Positions 36,034 to 45,155 of a DNA stretch of 64,000 nucleotides are shown here, in pieces. Source of the stretch: Afipia sp. Root123D2 (GTDB lineage: Bacteria > Pseudomonadota > Alphaproteobacteria > Rhizobiales > Xanthobacteraceae); the NCBI RefSeq assembly GCF_001425835.1, contig NZ_LMDP01000002.1, positions 248,001 through 312,000 on the forward strand, read 5' to 3'. Numbering within the stretch: position 1 is the stretch's first letter; every line of letters starts with the position of its first letter. Both the position numbers and the translations under genes were made by a program. The notes beneath the pieces were generated by a model, which did not search any database, had not been told where the DNA came from, and saw only the letters and a program-made list of their open reading frames with translations.

Positions 36034-36912
36034 TCAGGCTTTCACATTCTTCGGAAGCGATCTGACAGGCGGCACCGCAAGAATGTCGATGTCGAGGCAC
36101 CGCAGAGCTTCTTCCGTCACGCTTCCCAGCAGCACCTTCAGCAACCAGGAACGGCTATGGGTCCCTAAAATGAGAAGATCAGGTCTCGTCTCTTCGACAG
36201 TCCGTGCAATTACCTCGAAGATTCCGCCTTCCTCGACCCGCAAAGACAATTTTGGACCAAGAAGCTTGTTCGCTGTGAGAAATCCGGCGAGTTCATCGAC
36301 GACCCGCTCGCGCTCGCTCGCCACATACTCGTTAATGGCAGCCTCATCGGTCCCGCTGACGGAAAGCTTGCCTTTTCCGAGAGGGAGAAAAGCGTGAAGA
36401 AGCGTAGCGCCTTGGTCTCCGATGAGTCCCGTTGACATCGCAGCCCTGATCGCATTCACCGAGGGTTCCGACACATCGACGGCAGCCAGGGGATTTCGGT
36501 ACGGTCGCCTCACTTCATTGTTCACCATGAGAACGGGGTATGATCCGGTCCGGATCACGCGCTCGACAGTCGTCCCTACAAAGATATCCCGCAGCAGTTG
36601 TTTGCGGTGCGCGCCCATCACGATGAGATCTGCCTTGACCGTTTCCGCCATCCGCAGGATGCCGTAGAAGGGATCGCCCGCTACGACCTTTGGGTGGCAT
36701 TTTGCGTCGCGCAGTTCGGAGATAGCGCCGATCTGCTCAGCGAGGATCCGTTCAGCCTCACGTCTCTCAATCTCAACAAGCTGCGTCGGATGATCATCGT
36801 CCACGACGTGGACGATAACAAGTTCAGCGCCTTTGTCTTGCGCCAGTACGCCTGCGCGTCGCAATGCGCGATGAGATCGTGTCGAAAAGTCCGTCGCTGC
36901 GAGAATACGCAC
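36034..36912 (-). CDS. Universal stress protein, tandem UspA domains
   Basis: A 292-residue protein with two well kept UspA domains, each with a nucleotide-binding loop: LIVMGAHRKQLLRDIFVGTT (first) and LLILGTHSRSWLLKVLLGSV (second). It belongs to a different branch from the usp genes at 9310-15737, whose endings are AYGHSRFRE. The GTG at 36912 is chosen because GGAGG stands seven bases upstream. It converges with the antiporter operon (29 bp gap). Confidence 0.86.
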   Translation of the reverse strand: MRILAATDFSTRSHRALRRAGVLAQDKGAELVIVHVVDDDHPTQLVEIERREAERILAEQIGAISELRDAKCHPKVVAGDPFYGILRMAETVKADLIVMGAHRKQLLRDIFVGTTVERVIRTGSYPVLMVNNEVRRPYRNPLAAVDVSEPSVNAIRAAMSTGLIGDQGATLLHAFLPLGKGKLSVSGTDEAAINEYVASERERVVDELAGFLTANKLLGPKLSLRVEEGGIFEVIARTVEETRPDLLILGTHSRSWLLKVLLGSVTEEALRCLDIDILAVPPVRSLPKNVKA

Positions 36913-37046
36913 TTGAACACCTCCCCGCACCAAGTGGCCATTCCACTCCACAAGTCATGTCAGCAGCACGCTGGCCCAACGGCCCGACGACGATTGCCTC
37001 CGCAATCCGTAGTTCTTCGATGCTTGAGTTGCCCTTTGCAATGAAC

Positions 37047-37346
37047 TCAGGGCACTCTATCGCTGGCGACGATACCACCCTCCCCCTCAAGGCGAGCAAT
37101 CTGCTTGGCCTCGGCGCTGGTGAATTTCAGCCGAACACCGATACCGCCACCGTTCTCCCGCAGGAATACGGCTCCCAGTTCTTCAAGTGCACCTTGAATT
37201 ACTTCGATCTCGTGAGGCGCGGGCTGTTCAAGATTGTGCTCGAACTTCTCGATTGTTGATGCATCAACGCTGGCGCGACCGGCCAGCTTGGCCCGCGACA
37301 CCTCCACAAGCGCACGACCGGCGCGGCATTGCGATCCGGTGATCAT
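37047..37346 (-). CDS. XRE-family helix-turn-helix regulator
   Basis: A 99-residue DNA-binding protein. The helix-turn-helix lies at about 8-60 (QCRAGRALVEVSRAKLAGRA; SVDASTIEKFEHNLEQPAPH), followed by a short C-terminal beta part (AVFLRENGGGIGVRLKF). GAGGAG precedes the ATG at 37346. Targets unknown; the neighbouring genes belong to different pathways. Confidence 0.8.
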   Translation of the reverse strand: MITGSQCRAGRALVEVSRAKLAGRASVDASTIEKFEHNLEQPAPHEIEVIQGALEELGAVFLRENGGGIGVRLKFTSAEAKQIARLEGEGGIVASDRVP

Positions 37347-37517
37347 TGAACAATCTCCTCGATACACGCCAGATTTTCCCGTTCTATGGCCATATCAGTT
37401 GCCCGATACACGTCGAGCGTCGTCTCGATCAGCTTCAATCTGGCTTGCTTTGAAGCATGTCACGTCGCCTCTCCCACTGGACGTCAGGAACCTCGCCTGA
37501 CTGATGCTGGCTCGCAT

Positions 37518-38351
37518 CTACAGCTCGCCTCCCCGCAACAAATCAAAAGCCGCCTTGTGTGTCTCCGGTCGATAATACCTTGTCGTGATGGGTTGCTTAT
37601 CGATACGGTGGCGGATTGAATCGACACACGGGGAAAGCGAATCGCCGGACATGGAGGCTCCATTGAGCCCAATCATCCCCATCGGATAGCTGGGCACGGG
37701 AGCGACATATTTCTGCAACTGTCCGAACACGGACATGAAAGGCTTAGCTTTAATCTCCGTTGCCTCTGTGCGAAACGGAGGCAAACCACTCTGCACGACG
37801 ATCATTCCAGAGCTGCGAAGCCGGCGGAAACATCTCTGATAGAATTCGCGAGTAAACAACGGGGCTGCGACCCCAACCGGATCCGTTGAATCCACCAGTA
37901 TGAGATCGAAGTGCCGTTTTTCCTCAGCCAAATAGCTGTACGCGTCGTCAACAAGGACATCTGCGCGATCGTCCTGAAAGGCATTATCCGACACGTCGGG
38001 AAAGAAACGGCGCGCGAGATCGATGACCTCGCCATCCAATTCCACCATTGTGACCGAATCTACCGGATGCTTGAGCGCCTCTTTCAGAGAGCCTCCATCC
38101 CCACCTCCCACGATGAGAACATCCTTCACGTTGCCATGAGCGAACATGGGAACATGCACAAGCATCTCATGATAGATGTGATTATCCTGCTCAGTGATCT
38201 GAACGGCGCCGTCAAGCGCCAATACCCTTCCGAAAACAGGCGTTTCAAAAATCTGAATCCTCTGAAACAGAGACTGCTTCTCGATCAGGCATTCAGTGAC
38301 ATCGAGAAGCTGCGAGAATCCAGGATAGAGTTGCTCATGAAACGCCTTCAT
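37518..38351 (-). CDS. speE: Spermidine synthase
   Basis: Aminopropyltransferase of 277 residues making spermidine from putrescine and decarboxylated S-adenosylmethionine. The nucleotide-binding motif is VGGGDGGSLKEALKH (82-87 GGGDGG), the acidic residue after it is in MVELDGEVI, and the catalytic motif is LVDSTDPVG (DSTDP 154-158). The N-terminal beta-domain ends in DGAVQITEQDNHIYHEMLVH. It overlaps speD by ATGA on the same strand, so both enzymes are made together. Confidence 0.93.
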   Translation of the reverse strand: MKAFHEQLYPGFSQLLDVTECLIEKQSLFQRIQIFETPVFGRVLALDGAVQITEQDNHIYHEMLVHVPMFAHGNVKDVLIVGGGDGGSLKEALKHPVDSVTMVELDGEVIDLARRFFPDVSDNAFQDDRADVLVDDAYSYLAEEKRHFDLILVDSTDPVGVAAPLFTREFYQRCFRRLRSSGMIVVQSGLPPFRTEATEIKAKPFMSVFGQLQKYVAPVPSYPMGMIGLNGASMSGDSLSPCVDSIRHRIDKQPITTRYYRPETHKAAFDLLRGGEL

Positions 38352-38806
38352 TCCCGAACTCCTCGCCGATGTTCACTGATCAGCATAAACTCGGGCTGCA
38401 GCGCATCTCTCAAGACGCGTGCCGCCTTGTAGGGATGAGCGCCACCACACATGAATATGTCGGCGGCCGCGAAAGAATGCTCAGGCCATGTATGAATCGA
38501 AATATGGCTCTCGGCGAGTAAAGCCAAACCGGATAGACCTCCTCCGAGCCCGAAGCGATGAAAATGAAGATTGAGAAGCGATGCGTCCGAGGCCTCTACC
38601 GCAGATCGAAAAGCTTTCTCCATACCCCCAACATCGTCCAGCCAGCGCGCATTCCATAGATCGAGCAGAAGATGCGTCCCTGCAAAACGGAACCCGTCGC
38701 GCACGATCAGCGCACCGGCATCAAACGGCGGCGTTACGCCCTTTGCTCCCAGATTTTCCCGGCTTTCAAGTCCAATGCGTTCCGTGAAGTCCAGCGTATC
38801 CTGCAC
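38348..38806 (-). CDS. speD: S-adenosylmethionine decarboxylase proenzyme
   Basis: Pyruvoyl enzyme of 152 residues that supplies the aminopropyl donor. The self-cleavage site is Glu99-Ser100 in LLAESHISIHTWPEHSF, which yields the pyruvoyl group on Ser100; the catalytic Cys is Cys120 in FMCGGAHP. The GTG at 38806 is chosen because AGGAG stands upstream; a TTG six codons earlier is in frame. First gene of the speD-speE pair. Confidence 0.9.
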   Translation of the reverse strand: MQDTLDFTERIGLESRENLGAKGVTPPFDAGALIVRDGFRFAGTHLLLDLWNARWLDDVGGMEKAFRSAVEASDASLLNLHFHRFGLGGGLSGLALLAESHISIHTWPEHSFAAADIFMCGGAHPYKAARVLRDALQPEFMLISEHRRGVRE

Positions 38807-39833
38807 ATCTCTCTCCTGTAACAATCTAGCCTATGCATGCTCGTCTGCGTTGCAGATTGCAGATCCTGCAAAATTATCGGTTGGTGCGAGCATCTTTTGT
38901 TTGCGCAGGTCATGCGCAGATGCCTGTTGCGGGCATATACTGGCACCGGCTGGCATCATCGGTGTCTAACTTCGCAAGTTATGACGCCATGCCATCACGT
39001 TTGGACTTACATAGCGCCTCCCGAGCCCGCGAAATCGCGGCGCACAGTCAGCGCTAGATGTTCGAGCGCCGTTACGATGCTCGCGACAAGCACTCATCTA
39101 CCTCTGAATCCCGAGGCAACGTTTCTTGTGAGCATCGGCGTGTGTTGGCGCATGACTTGCGGATGCCGTACTTCATGAACGCAGATGCAGTCATGCCAGC
39201 GCGCCAATCAACTCAACGAGCGCTCCATTCGAAGCAAGTTTTCAACCCGGGCGGCTCGAAGCCAGCCCGGGTCAGCGGCCAATTTGGAGGTCGCCCTCAC
39301 AACAAATGAGCTTTTGGCAATAGATGAGAATGCGCATAACTCTAAATCGGCGAGATTGGCTGCTAAATCAAGCCAACCAGAGAGGACCGCGCGGATTTGC
39401 CGCCCCAGGTTGACTTCTGAATCTGATCGCAGCCGTCAATCCCGAACGCTCCGGATTCGATGAACGCCATGCGGAGTTCGCCCCAAACATTGCGCTGTCC
39501 GCTAACAGGTACCTAAGTAGCCATTCCGTAATCAGATCGGTTCTCAAGATTGACTTCTTGCAACAAGATCATAGCTTCTGGAGATGATCCGCAATTTGCA
39601 ATTCTGGCGATTACATCTTCGCACTGGTCGGCTTCCATCAGGAAGCTGACCCGGCAGCGTTCTCACACGTGCTGTCCGGGACAATCAGGAAATTCAACTG
39701 AAAATTGAGAATGCGATAACGTTTGTGGCTTCAGCCACAGCGCTTATTCGCGCGAGATCAGGAGCGCCTTCGTTCGTTGTGCGCTTACATTGAAGCTTTA
39801 CCAACTGAACCGTAAAAAACGAAAGGGACAACA
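38807..39833. other. 1-kb stretch without a supported gene
   Basis: Short frames exist on both strands but none shows a family, a ribosome site or a convincing protein pattern. A TTGACTTCTTGCAA sequence at 39550-39563 fits a loose FixK consensus but has no gene nearby, so it is not called. The stretch may be decayed coding DNA. Confidence 0.35.
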
Positions 39834-39959
39834 ATGGGTGCCTTGCTATGTGCAGCACTGGTGTTCGCAACCTGGGTGATATTCGTATTCAGCAAATACA
39901 ATCCAGATAGGAAGATCCTATCTGACAAATCGCCGTGTCCAAGGCACGCGCCACGTTGA
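39834..39959 (+). CDS. Very small membrane protein
   Basis: A 41-codon frame. The product opens MGALLCAALVFATWVIFVFS, a single membrane helix, and continues with a basic, Cys-containing tail (KSPCPRHAPR). AAAGGGA stands upstream of the ATG. No family is recognised and the call rests on the ribosome site and helix alone. Confidence 0.4.
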   Translation: MGALLCAALVFATWVIFVFSKYNPDRKILSDKSPCPRHAPR

Positions 39960-40034
39960 TTGTATCGCTTTTGTCCGGCCGTGCTGCGTAAAGTTGCGCA
40001 GCGCGCTCGGGATGGTCGAAAAACGAGAATTGCG

Positions 40035-40547
40035 ATGATTGAAAACTTGCTGTCTGAACATGACATCGCACTGAATGTCATTGTCAAAGATAAACTGCCG
40101 GCCCTGACGAAGATTGCTGCTGGTTTGGCACAACGGACCAGTATGCCGAAAGAAACAATTCTTTCCGGCCTTCTTGGTCGAGAACAAGTCGGATCGACTG
40201 CTTTCGGTGACGGCATCGCCGTTCCTCATGCCCTGCTCAAGGACCTCTCATATCCGGTCGCTTCCTTGACGCGGTTGACCACTCCGATCGATTTTGACGC
40301 GCCGGATGGTAGTCAAGTTGATTTACTTTTCGCGTTGCTTTGGCCTGAACGCGACACCCATCAATTCCTGCCAACCTTGGCTAGCGTCTCTAGGATGCTT
40401 CGCAATAGATTCTTGCGCGAGGCGTTGCGTGAGGCGCGATTGCCCGCGGAGGCATTTGCAATCATGTGTTGCGAGCCGATGAGATTCACGATGACCGCTC
40501 CATCCCGAATGTTGTGCGACACCGGTATAGTTGTTTCGAAGCAATAG
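40035..40547 (+). CDS. PTS IIA-type (PtsN-like) protein
   Basis: A 170-residue protein with a fructose/nitrogen-type EIIA domain. The phospho-acceptor His65 is in FGDGIAVPHALLKD, and the preceding helix and strand (KETILSGLLGREQVGSTAFG) fit the family. The last 30 residues (EPMRFTMTAPSRMLCDTGIV) are not typical. It likely takes part in a regulatory phosphotransfer chain rather than sugar uptake, because no IIB or IIC gene is near. The ATG at 40035 is used; the ribosome site is weak. Confidence 0.8.
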   Translation: MIENLLSEHDIALNVIVKDKLPALTKIAAGLAQRTSMPKETILSGLLGREQVGSTAFGDGIAVPHALLKDLSYPVASLTRLTTPIDFDAPDGSQVDLLFALLWPERDTHQFLPTLASVSRMLRNRFLREALREARLPAEAFAIMCCEPMRFTMTAPSRMLCDTGIVVSKQ

Positions 40548-40677
40548 ACTGCATTCGACATCCACAGCTGCGCACGATGCATCTCGTTGATTGACGACGC
40601 TACGCGTGCCCACGTCAGCATGTCACCAGAGACAGCCTTGGTTACGTGCTCCGATCCAAGACCCGAAAGGACGCATC

Positions 40678-40842
40678 ATGTTTGAGGGTAGATCCGGGCT
40701 TCTTCGATTGCAGAAGTCCCAAGCCAGAACGAGCGATTGGAAGCTTGTCAGACTGCTTCTTTACTGCGTACTGCTCAGCGCTGTCGCGGCAGCGGCTTCT
40801 GCTGTTTTTGCTTTGGTGCCATATTGGCTTTGGCACGAATGA
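40678..40842 (+). CDS. Small single-pass membrane protein
   Basis: A 54-residue protein with a basic first part (LLRLQKSQARTSDWK) and one membrane helix (about 23-48; LLLYCVLLSAVAAAASAVFA). AAGGA stands six bases before the ATG. No family recognised. A strong hairpin 69 bp downstream probably ends its transcript. Confidence 0.5.
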   Translation: MFEGRSGLLRLQKSQARTSDWKLVRLLLYCVLLSAVAAAASAVFALVPYWLWHE

Positions 40843-41185
40843 TGGAATCCACCCGCCCTTCAGATGCAAAGATCAGCGACAAAAACGCGCGCTTCCCTGC
40901 GCAAGGCTTGAATAGTTGGCTAGCTCCGCCAACTATTATTTATGGCAATCTTTTTGATTCACCGAACTGGCTTTGCCTCCGGGATCACCTGCAAACAGCC
41001 CCGTTATCCCGGCCGGCCCTGAGCCGTCCGGGACCAAACCACCTTCCCATGTCTCTAAGCGCGTAAAATCTGCATCCGCCGATCGCTCAGCGGGTCGGGG
41101 AGCAGTTTGTTGTTCCAAAAACGCCAGCCCGAGATAGTTACCGAGGATGTTGGACTGCCATCTATTTGGGCAGTGAGGAGGCAAA
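40843..41185. other. Intergenic stretch with a hairpin only
   Basis: No gene was recognised in this 343-bp stretch. Apart from the inverted repeat at 40911-40937, no repeat or site was seen. Confidence 0.35.
40911..40937 (+). terminator. Hairpin terminator candidate
   Basis: AATAGTTGGC and GCCAACTATT form a perfect 10-bp stem around a 7-base loop. An AT-rich run and then CTTTTT follow within 20 bases. It probably terminates the gene ending at 40842. Confidence 0.5.
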
Positions 41186-41515
41186 ATGATTGAGCCCGTA
41201 TATTTCACGTCGGACACGCAACCGAAATCTGGCGCCTTTGTGCATGATCTTTCCACCCGGCTGCTTCCTTACAGCTTTCGCCACGTGAACCTAGCGGCTA
41301 ATAGCACGCTGCGATCTGCTGAACATGTAACTCGCCTCTTGCACGCAAAAACACATTCTGAAGCCATGAAACTGTCGCTTGACTGCTGTCAGGCGCAGAT
41401 GGACATCCTCAACGACCATGCGAGCTGTGCCACCGACTTTCTTTACGAGATCGCTCTTCTGGCTGCTGAGCCATTTAGAACCAAAGCGATCCTGCCGTGT
41501 AGCGTCGTCCTTTGA
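41186..41515 (+). CDS. Phasin-like small helical protein
   Basis: A 109-residue protein, largely helical, with the phasin-type run HVTRLLHAKTHSEAMKLSLD followed by CCQAQMDILNDHASCATDFL. It has no signal peptide or membrane helix. GGAGG precedes the ATG. Phasins coat PHA granules; this one is far from phaC and more Cys-rich than usual. Family assignment is by overall pattern and therefore tentative. Confidence 0.55.
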   Translation: MIEPVYFTSDTQPKSGAFVHDLSTRLLPYSFRHVNLAANSTLRSAEHVTRLLHAKTHSEAMKLSLDCCQAQMDILNDHASCATDFLYEIALLAAEPFRTKAILPCSVVL

Positions 41516-41547
41516 CTTCCCTCAAAAGAGAGATACAGGAGCCATCC

Positions 41548-42027
41548 ATGCGCGAAATTCTTCCCCCGATCATCCTGCCATCACAGGATCACCTGCGTCT
41601 CGAAGAACTCGTCGCCGACGCATTGAGGGATCGACATCCGGTGAGTTCGTTTTTGATGTCCGAGCTCGATCGTGCCCATGTGTGCAATGACACGGAAGTG
41701 CCACCCGATGTTGTCCGGCTTAACGACTGGGTGACTTATCGCATAGACGACGATCCGCGGTGCGAGAGCAAGATATTGGTGTTACCGCAAGATTTTAGCA
41801 ACGAGCTCATCCATCTGTCCGTATTGTCTTTACCGGGTGCCGCCGTCCTTGGACTGCGTGCTGGCGATCGACTCCAATTTCTCAACTTCAAGGGTAATCG
41901 AGCCGTTGTCACCGTTGAATGCATCGGTGCACAGCCTGATACGCCCGCGCTATTATCGACGCGCCGAAGAAAGGGACAGACATTCGGACCGCCCGTAGGC
42001 CCTGATGACGGGCCGACTGCCGCTTGA
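41548..42027 (+). CDS. GreA/GreB C-terminal domain protein (Rnk-like)
   Basis: A 159-residue protein. After an N-terminal helical part (PSQDHLRLEELVADALRDRH), the C-terminal FKBP-like domain of Gre factors and Rnk is visible: VRLNDWVTYRIDDDPRCESK, LSVLSLPGAAVLGLRAGDRL. It lacks a long coiled-coil, so it resembles Rnk (a regulator of nucleoside diphosphate kinase and binder of RNA polymerase) more than GreA. AGGAG stands seven bases before the ATG at 41548. Confidence 0.8.
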   Translation: MREILPPIILPSQDHLRLEELVADALRDRHPVSSFLMSELDRAHVCNDTEVPPDVVRLNDWVTYRIDDDPRCESKILVLPQDFSNELIHLSVLSLPGAAVLGLRAGDRLQFLNFKGNRAVVTVECIGAQPDTPALLSTRRRKGQTFGPPVGPDDGPTAA

Positions 42028-42582
42028 GCTTCGCCGCGGATTCTATTTTATGGAATCTGGCTGGCGGCGCAGTGCAGGGAAATCCTCCAGAATCAGACTT
42101 ACCGGGAGCCCGATATTTACAAAGGTCTCATGAACTGGGCATTCCTGACCGCTCCCTACAAAAGCATCAGCGAATGATGCTCTGCCTGCCGAGCGGCCGA
42201 GGAACGACGCAAACGCCCAAGGTAAAACCCGCTGCCAAGGATAGCGATACTCACGAGATCGAGCAGCACCCAGATAATCTTCATGGGTAAGCCGCCGTAA
42301 TCGCCGAAGTGCAGCGGCGCGATACTTCCAGTACACCGATGGCATGATCACCAGGCCTGAAGCTGGCCCGGTCGTGCATTAACTAGCACAGGACGGAACA
42401 GACGGGCTGCCAGCGGATTCTGCTTGCCGGATTAAGGTATTGATGTCGCGGAGCAAGGCAGCGCCCGGCAGCCTATCGGAAAGCCAAATTTCACAGCAAA
42501 GTTTCTATCGTGAAAAGGATCCAATCCAGATCGAACCGCTGCGATCCCGATCCGGCCCCCGGCGAGGAGTTCCAGATCGCGG
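42028..42582. other. Intergenic stretch holding a PepSY remnant
   Basis: Apart from the decayed PepSY fragment (separate entry), no gene was recognised. The 230 bp from 42345 to 42582 ahead of the ABC gene hold no obvious site. Confidence 0.35.
42156..42344 (-). pseudogene. C-terminal fragment of a PepSY-associated membrane protein
   Basis: Reading on the minus strand gives GSIAPLHFGDYGGLPMKIIW then VLLDLVSIAILGSGFYLGRL and a stop at 42156. LHFGDYGGLPMK followed by a membrane helix is the hallmark of the last part of PepSY-type membrane proteins (often linked to siderophore uptake). An upstream stop lies 12 residues before the match and the preceding domain is absent, so only the end of the gene remains. 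Confidence 0.72.
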
Positions 42583-43644
42583 TTAGACCGTCGTCAGCCT
42601 GACGCCAGTTGCTTCGTCAAAGAGATGCATCTTGGCATGACAAGAGACAATGTGAAGAGCATCGCCCGGTTTGGCGCTCACCCTTTCCCTGCAAACAACC
42701 GAAATATCCACTTGCCCAGCCCTTAGAATAACGTGGGTTTCCGAGCCGGTCGGCTCGACGGTTACCACGCGCGCTGGGGTCCCGTCATCGGCAAAGACAA
42801 TATCCTCGGGACGGATGCCGCATACGACACGCTTGCCGCTTTCTATCGAATATCTTTCGCTAAGACTAAACGTCGGTCCCTCGTCCGCAACAAATTGCGA
42901 ACCCCGAATGTGCCCCTTGATCAAGTTCATCGCCGGTGAGCCGATAAAGCCTGCGACGAATATATTGGCGGGCCGATCGTATACATCGAGTGGGCGACCG
43001 AATTGCTCCACCACTCCGCCCTGCATCACAACAATCTTGTCAGCCATCGTCATGGCTTCAATCTGATCATGAGTCACATAGACGATCGTGGTCTTCAGCC
43101 GCTGATGAAGTTCCTTGAGCTCGGTCCGCATCGCTACGCGGAGTTTTGCATCCAGATTCGACAGCGGCTCATCGAACAGAAACACCTCCGGATTTCGGAC
43201 AATGGCACGCCCCATCGCGACGCGCTGACGTTGCCCGCCGGATAGCTCACGGGGGTATCGCGCCAGATAGGAGTTAAGGCCAAGGATATCGGCAGCTCGC
43301 TTGACCCGCTGCTCGATTTCGTCCGGTGAGGTTTTCCGCAATCTGAGCGAGAATGCCATGTTCGCGCGAACGGTCATATGCGGATACAGCGCATAATTCT
43401 GGAAAACCATCGCGATATCGCGATCCTTTGGTGCGACATCGTTGATCACCCGGCCGCCAATCCGGATTTGTCCGTCTGTAATGTTTTCCAAACCCGCGAT
43501 CATCCGCAACAATGTCGATTTACCGCATCCGGACGGCCCGACCAGAACGATGAACTCGCCCTCGTCGATCTCGATCGATGCGCCGTGAATGACCTCCAGA
43601 GGGCCGTATGCCTTCCGAACGTTTTCGATTGCAACGGATACCAT
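42583..43644 (-). CDS. Sugar ABC transporter ATPase (UgpC/MsmK family)
   Basis: A 353-residue ATP-binding subunit. Walker A is GPSGCGKST (36-44), the signature is LSGGQRQR, Walker B is VFLFDEP and the switch His is in [13 protein letters not shown]-terminal TOBE-type regulatory domain (about 235-353) is present. GGAG lies eight bases before the ATG. It is the last gene of the minus-strand cluster and energises the permeases at 46793-48494. Confidence 0.9.
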   Translation of the reverse strand: MVSVAIENVRKAYGPLEVIHGASIEIDEGEFIVLVGPSGCGKSTLLRMIAGLENITDGQIRIGGRVINDVAPKDRDIAMVFQNYALYPHMTVRANMAFSLRLRKTSPDEIEQRVKRAADILGLNSYLARYPRELSGGQRQRVAMGRAIVRNPEVFLFDEPLSNLDAKLRVAMRTELKELHQRLKTTIVYVTHDQIEAMTMADKIVVMQGGVVEQFGRPLDVYDRPANIFVAGFIGSPAMNLIKGHIRGSQFVADEGPTFSLSERYSIESGKRVVCGIRPEDIVFADDGTPARVVTVEPTGSETHVILRAGQVDISVVCRERVSAKPGDALHIVSCHAKMHLFDEATGVRLTTV

Positions 43645-43713
43645 GCTTGATTCTCCGGATACAGCTTTAGCCTCGCTGCATCTGCCAAAGGAACGGATTG
43701 AACTGGTGAAGGA

Positions 43714-45138
43714 TCACATCAGACTGACGAACTTGCGGTTGAGGTATCCTTCGACCCCCTCAACGCCGCCTTCGTAGCCCTGGCCGCTGTCCTTGACGCC
43801 GCCCATTGGTGTTTCAGTTAACGTCATCGACAAGCTGTTGACTGCAACCATGCCGGACTCGATTTCGTCCGAGACTGCAAGCGCGGTTTTGGTCGACGAT
43901 GTAAAAACATAGGCTGCAAGCCCGTACGGGAGCGCATTGGCCTTGGCGATCACCTCGTCGAAGTCATCGAACGCTGCAATGGGGGCTATCGGGCCGAACG
44001 GCTCCTCGCGCATCAATCTCGCGCTCTCTGATGCGTTGCGGATCACCGTGGGCTCAAAAAAGTATCCGCGATTTCCGGTTCTTGCACCGCCAAGCAAGGT
44101 TTCCCCACCCAAGGCTGAATCGGCCATGAAGCCGTCCATGGCCTCCAGACGACGTGGATTCGCCATTGGACCCATGGTGCTCGACGACTCCACGCCATCG
44201 CCCAGCTTCAGCTTTCTGGCTTCCGACACAAACGCAGAAACGAAGGCATCTTCGATCTTGGAGTGGACATAAAAGCGGCTTGGCGCGATGCACACCTGAC
44301 CAGCATTACGATATTTTCCGCCGACGAGGGTCTTCGCGGCTTGGGCCGGATCCACATCCGGGAAAACGATTGCGGGCGAATGTCCGCCAAGCTCCATGGT
44401 CACGCGCTTCATCCCATCCGCCGCAAGACGCGTCAGGTGTTTGCCGACGGGCACGGAGCCCGTAAACGAAATCTTGCGGATGATCGGGTTGGCAATCAGC
44501 GTCTCGGAGACATGAGCCGGCTTGCCGAAAACAAGGCTAAGCACGCCGGGCGGCACGCCGGCTTCATCGAAAGCCTTCACAATCTCGATGCAGGTCCCGG
44601 GAGTTTCCTCGGCAGCCTTGATAATGATCGGGCATCCCGCCGCTAGTGCAGTTGCGATTTTTCGGGCGGGGGTCGTCGCTGGAAAATTCCATGGAGTGAA
44701 TGCCGCCGCTGGCCCCACGGGCTCCGGTATCACCATCTGCCTGATGTCCGATGTTCGTCCGGCGATCAGACGGCCATAAGTCCGCCGGCCTTCGTCCGCG
44801 GCCCATTCGATAATGTCAGCCGCGGCGTCCACCTCGCCACGCGATTCTGCAAGAATCTTGCCCTGCTCAAGCGTCAATGTCAGAGCGATATCGTCACGCC
44901 GCTCGCGCAGCAGGTCGGCCGCCTTCCGCAGCAGTTTCGCCCGTTCGTAAGGCGATACCTTGCGCCAGAGCGGAAATGCGCGCTTCGCCGCTTCGAGCGC
45001 TGCTCCGAGATCTTCATCGGTTGCATGCCACAAATCCGCGATTGGCTGCTCTGTCGCCGGATTGATCACGGGCTCGGAAGCGCGCCCTTCGGCGCGGAGC
45101 CATTTTCCGTCAATATAAAGTCCGAGCTGCGGATACAC
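43714..45138 (-). CDS. NAD(P)-dependent semialdehyde dehydrogenase
   Basis: A 474-residue aldehyde dehydrogenase of the succinate-semialdehyde / 2-oxoglutarate-semialdehyde group. The cofactor region is FTPWNFPATTPARKIATALA, the general base Glu is in TMELGGHSPA and the catalytic Cys in RNAGQVCIAPSR. The start is GTG at 45138 with AGGGAG upstream. Near an IlvD/Edd dehydratase, oxidation of a semialdehyde from sugar-acid breakdown is plausible; this is inference. Confidence 0.88.
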   Translation of the reverse strand: MYPQLGLYIDGKWLRAEGRASEPVINPATEQPIADLWHATDEDLGAALEAAKRAFPLWRKVSPYERAKLLRKAADLLRERRDDIALTLTLEQGKILAESRGEVDAAADIIEWAADEGRRTYGRLIAGRTSDIRQMVIPEPVGPAAAFTPWNFPATTPARKIATALAAGCPIIIKAAEETPGTCIEIVKAFDEAGVPPGVLSLVFGKPAHVSETLIANPIIRKISFTGSVPVGKHLTRLAADGMKRVTMELGGHSPAIVFPDVDPAQAAKTLVGGKYRNAGQVCIAPSRFYVHSKIEDAFVSAFVSEARKLKLGDGVESSSTMGPMANPRRLEAMDGFMADSALGGETLLGGARTGNRGYFFEPTVIRNASESARLMREEPFGPIAPIAAFDDFDEVIAKANALPYGLAAYVFTSSTKTALAVSDEIESGMVAVNSLSMTLTETPMGGVKDSGQGYEGGVEGVEGYLNRKFVSLM

Positions 45139-45155
45139 GACCGACTCCCTGTTCC

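Noticed and set aside
37250-37280. TTGATGCATCAA palindrome inside the XRE regulator gene
   Set aside because: Spacing between half-sites is 4, not 6, and it is inside a coding region.
38930-38965. Possible sigma-54 promoter (TGGCACCGGCTGGCAT)
   Set aside because: The -12 element does not match TTGC and there is no gene in the right position downstream.
39058-39309. 83-codon frame downstream of the speD region
   Set aside because: Random-looking residue pattern and no start signal.
39550-39563. TTGACTTCTTGCAA, a loose match to the FixK consensus
   Set aside because: No gene begins within 250 bp in either direction and the two half-sites are imperfect.
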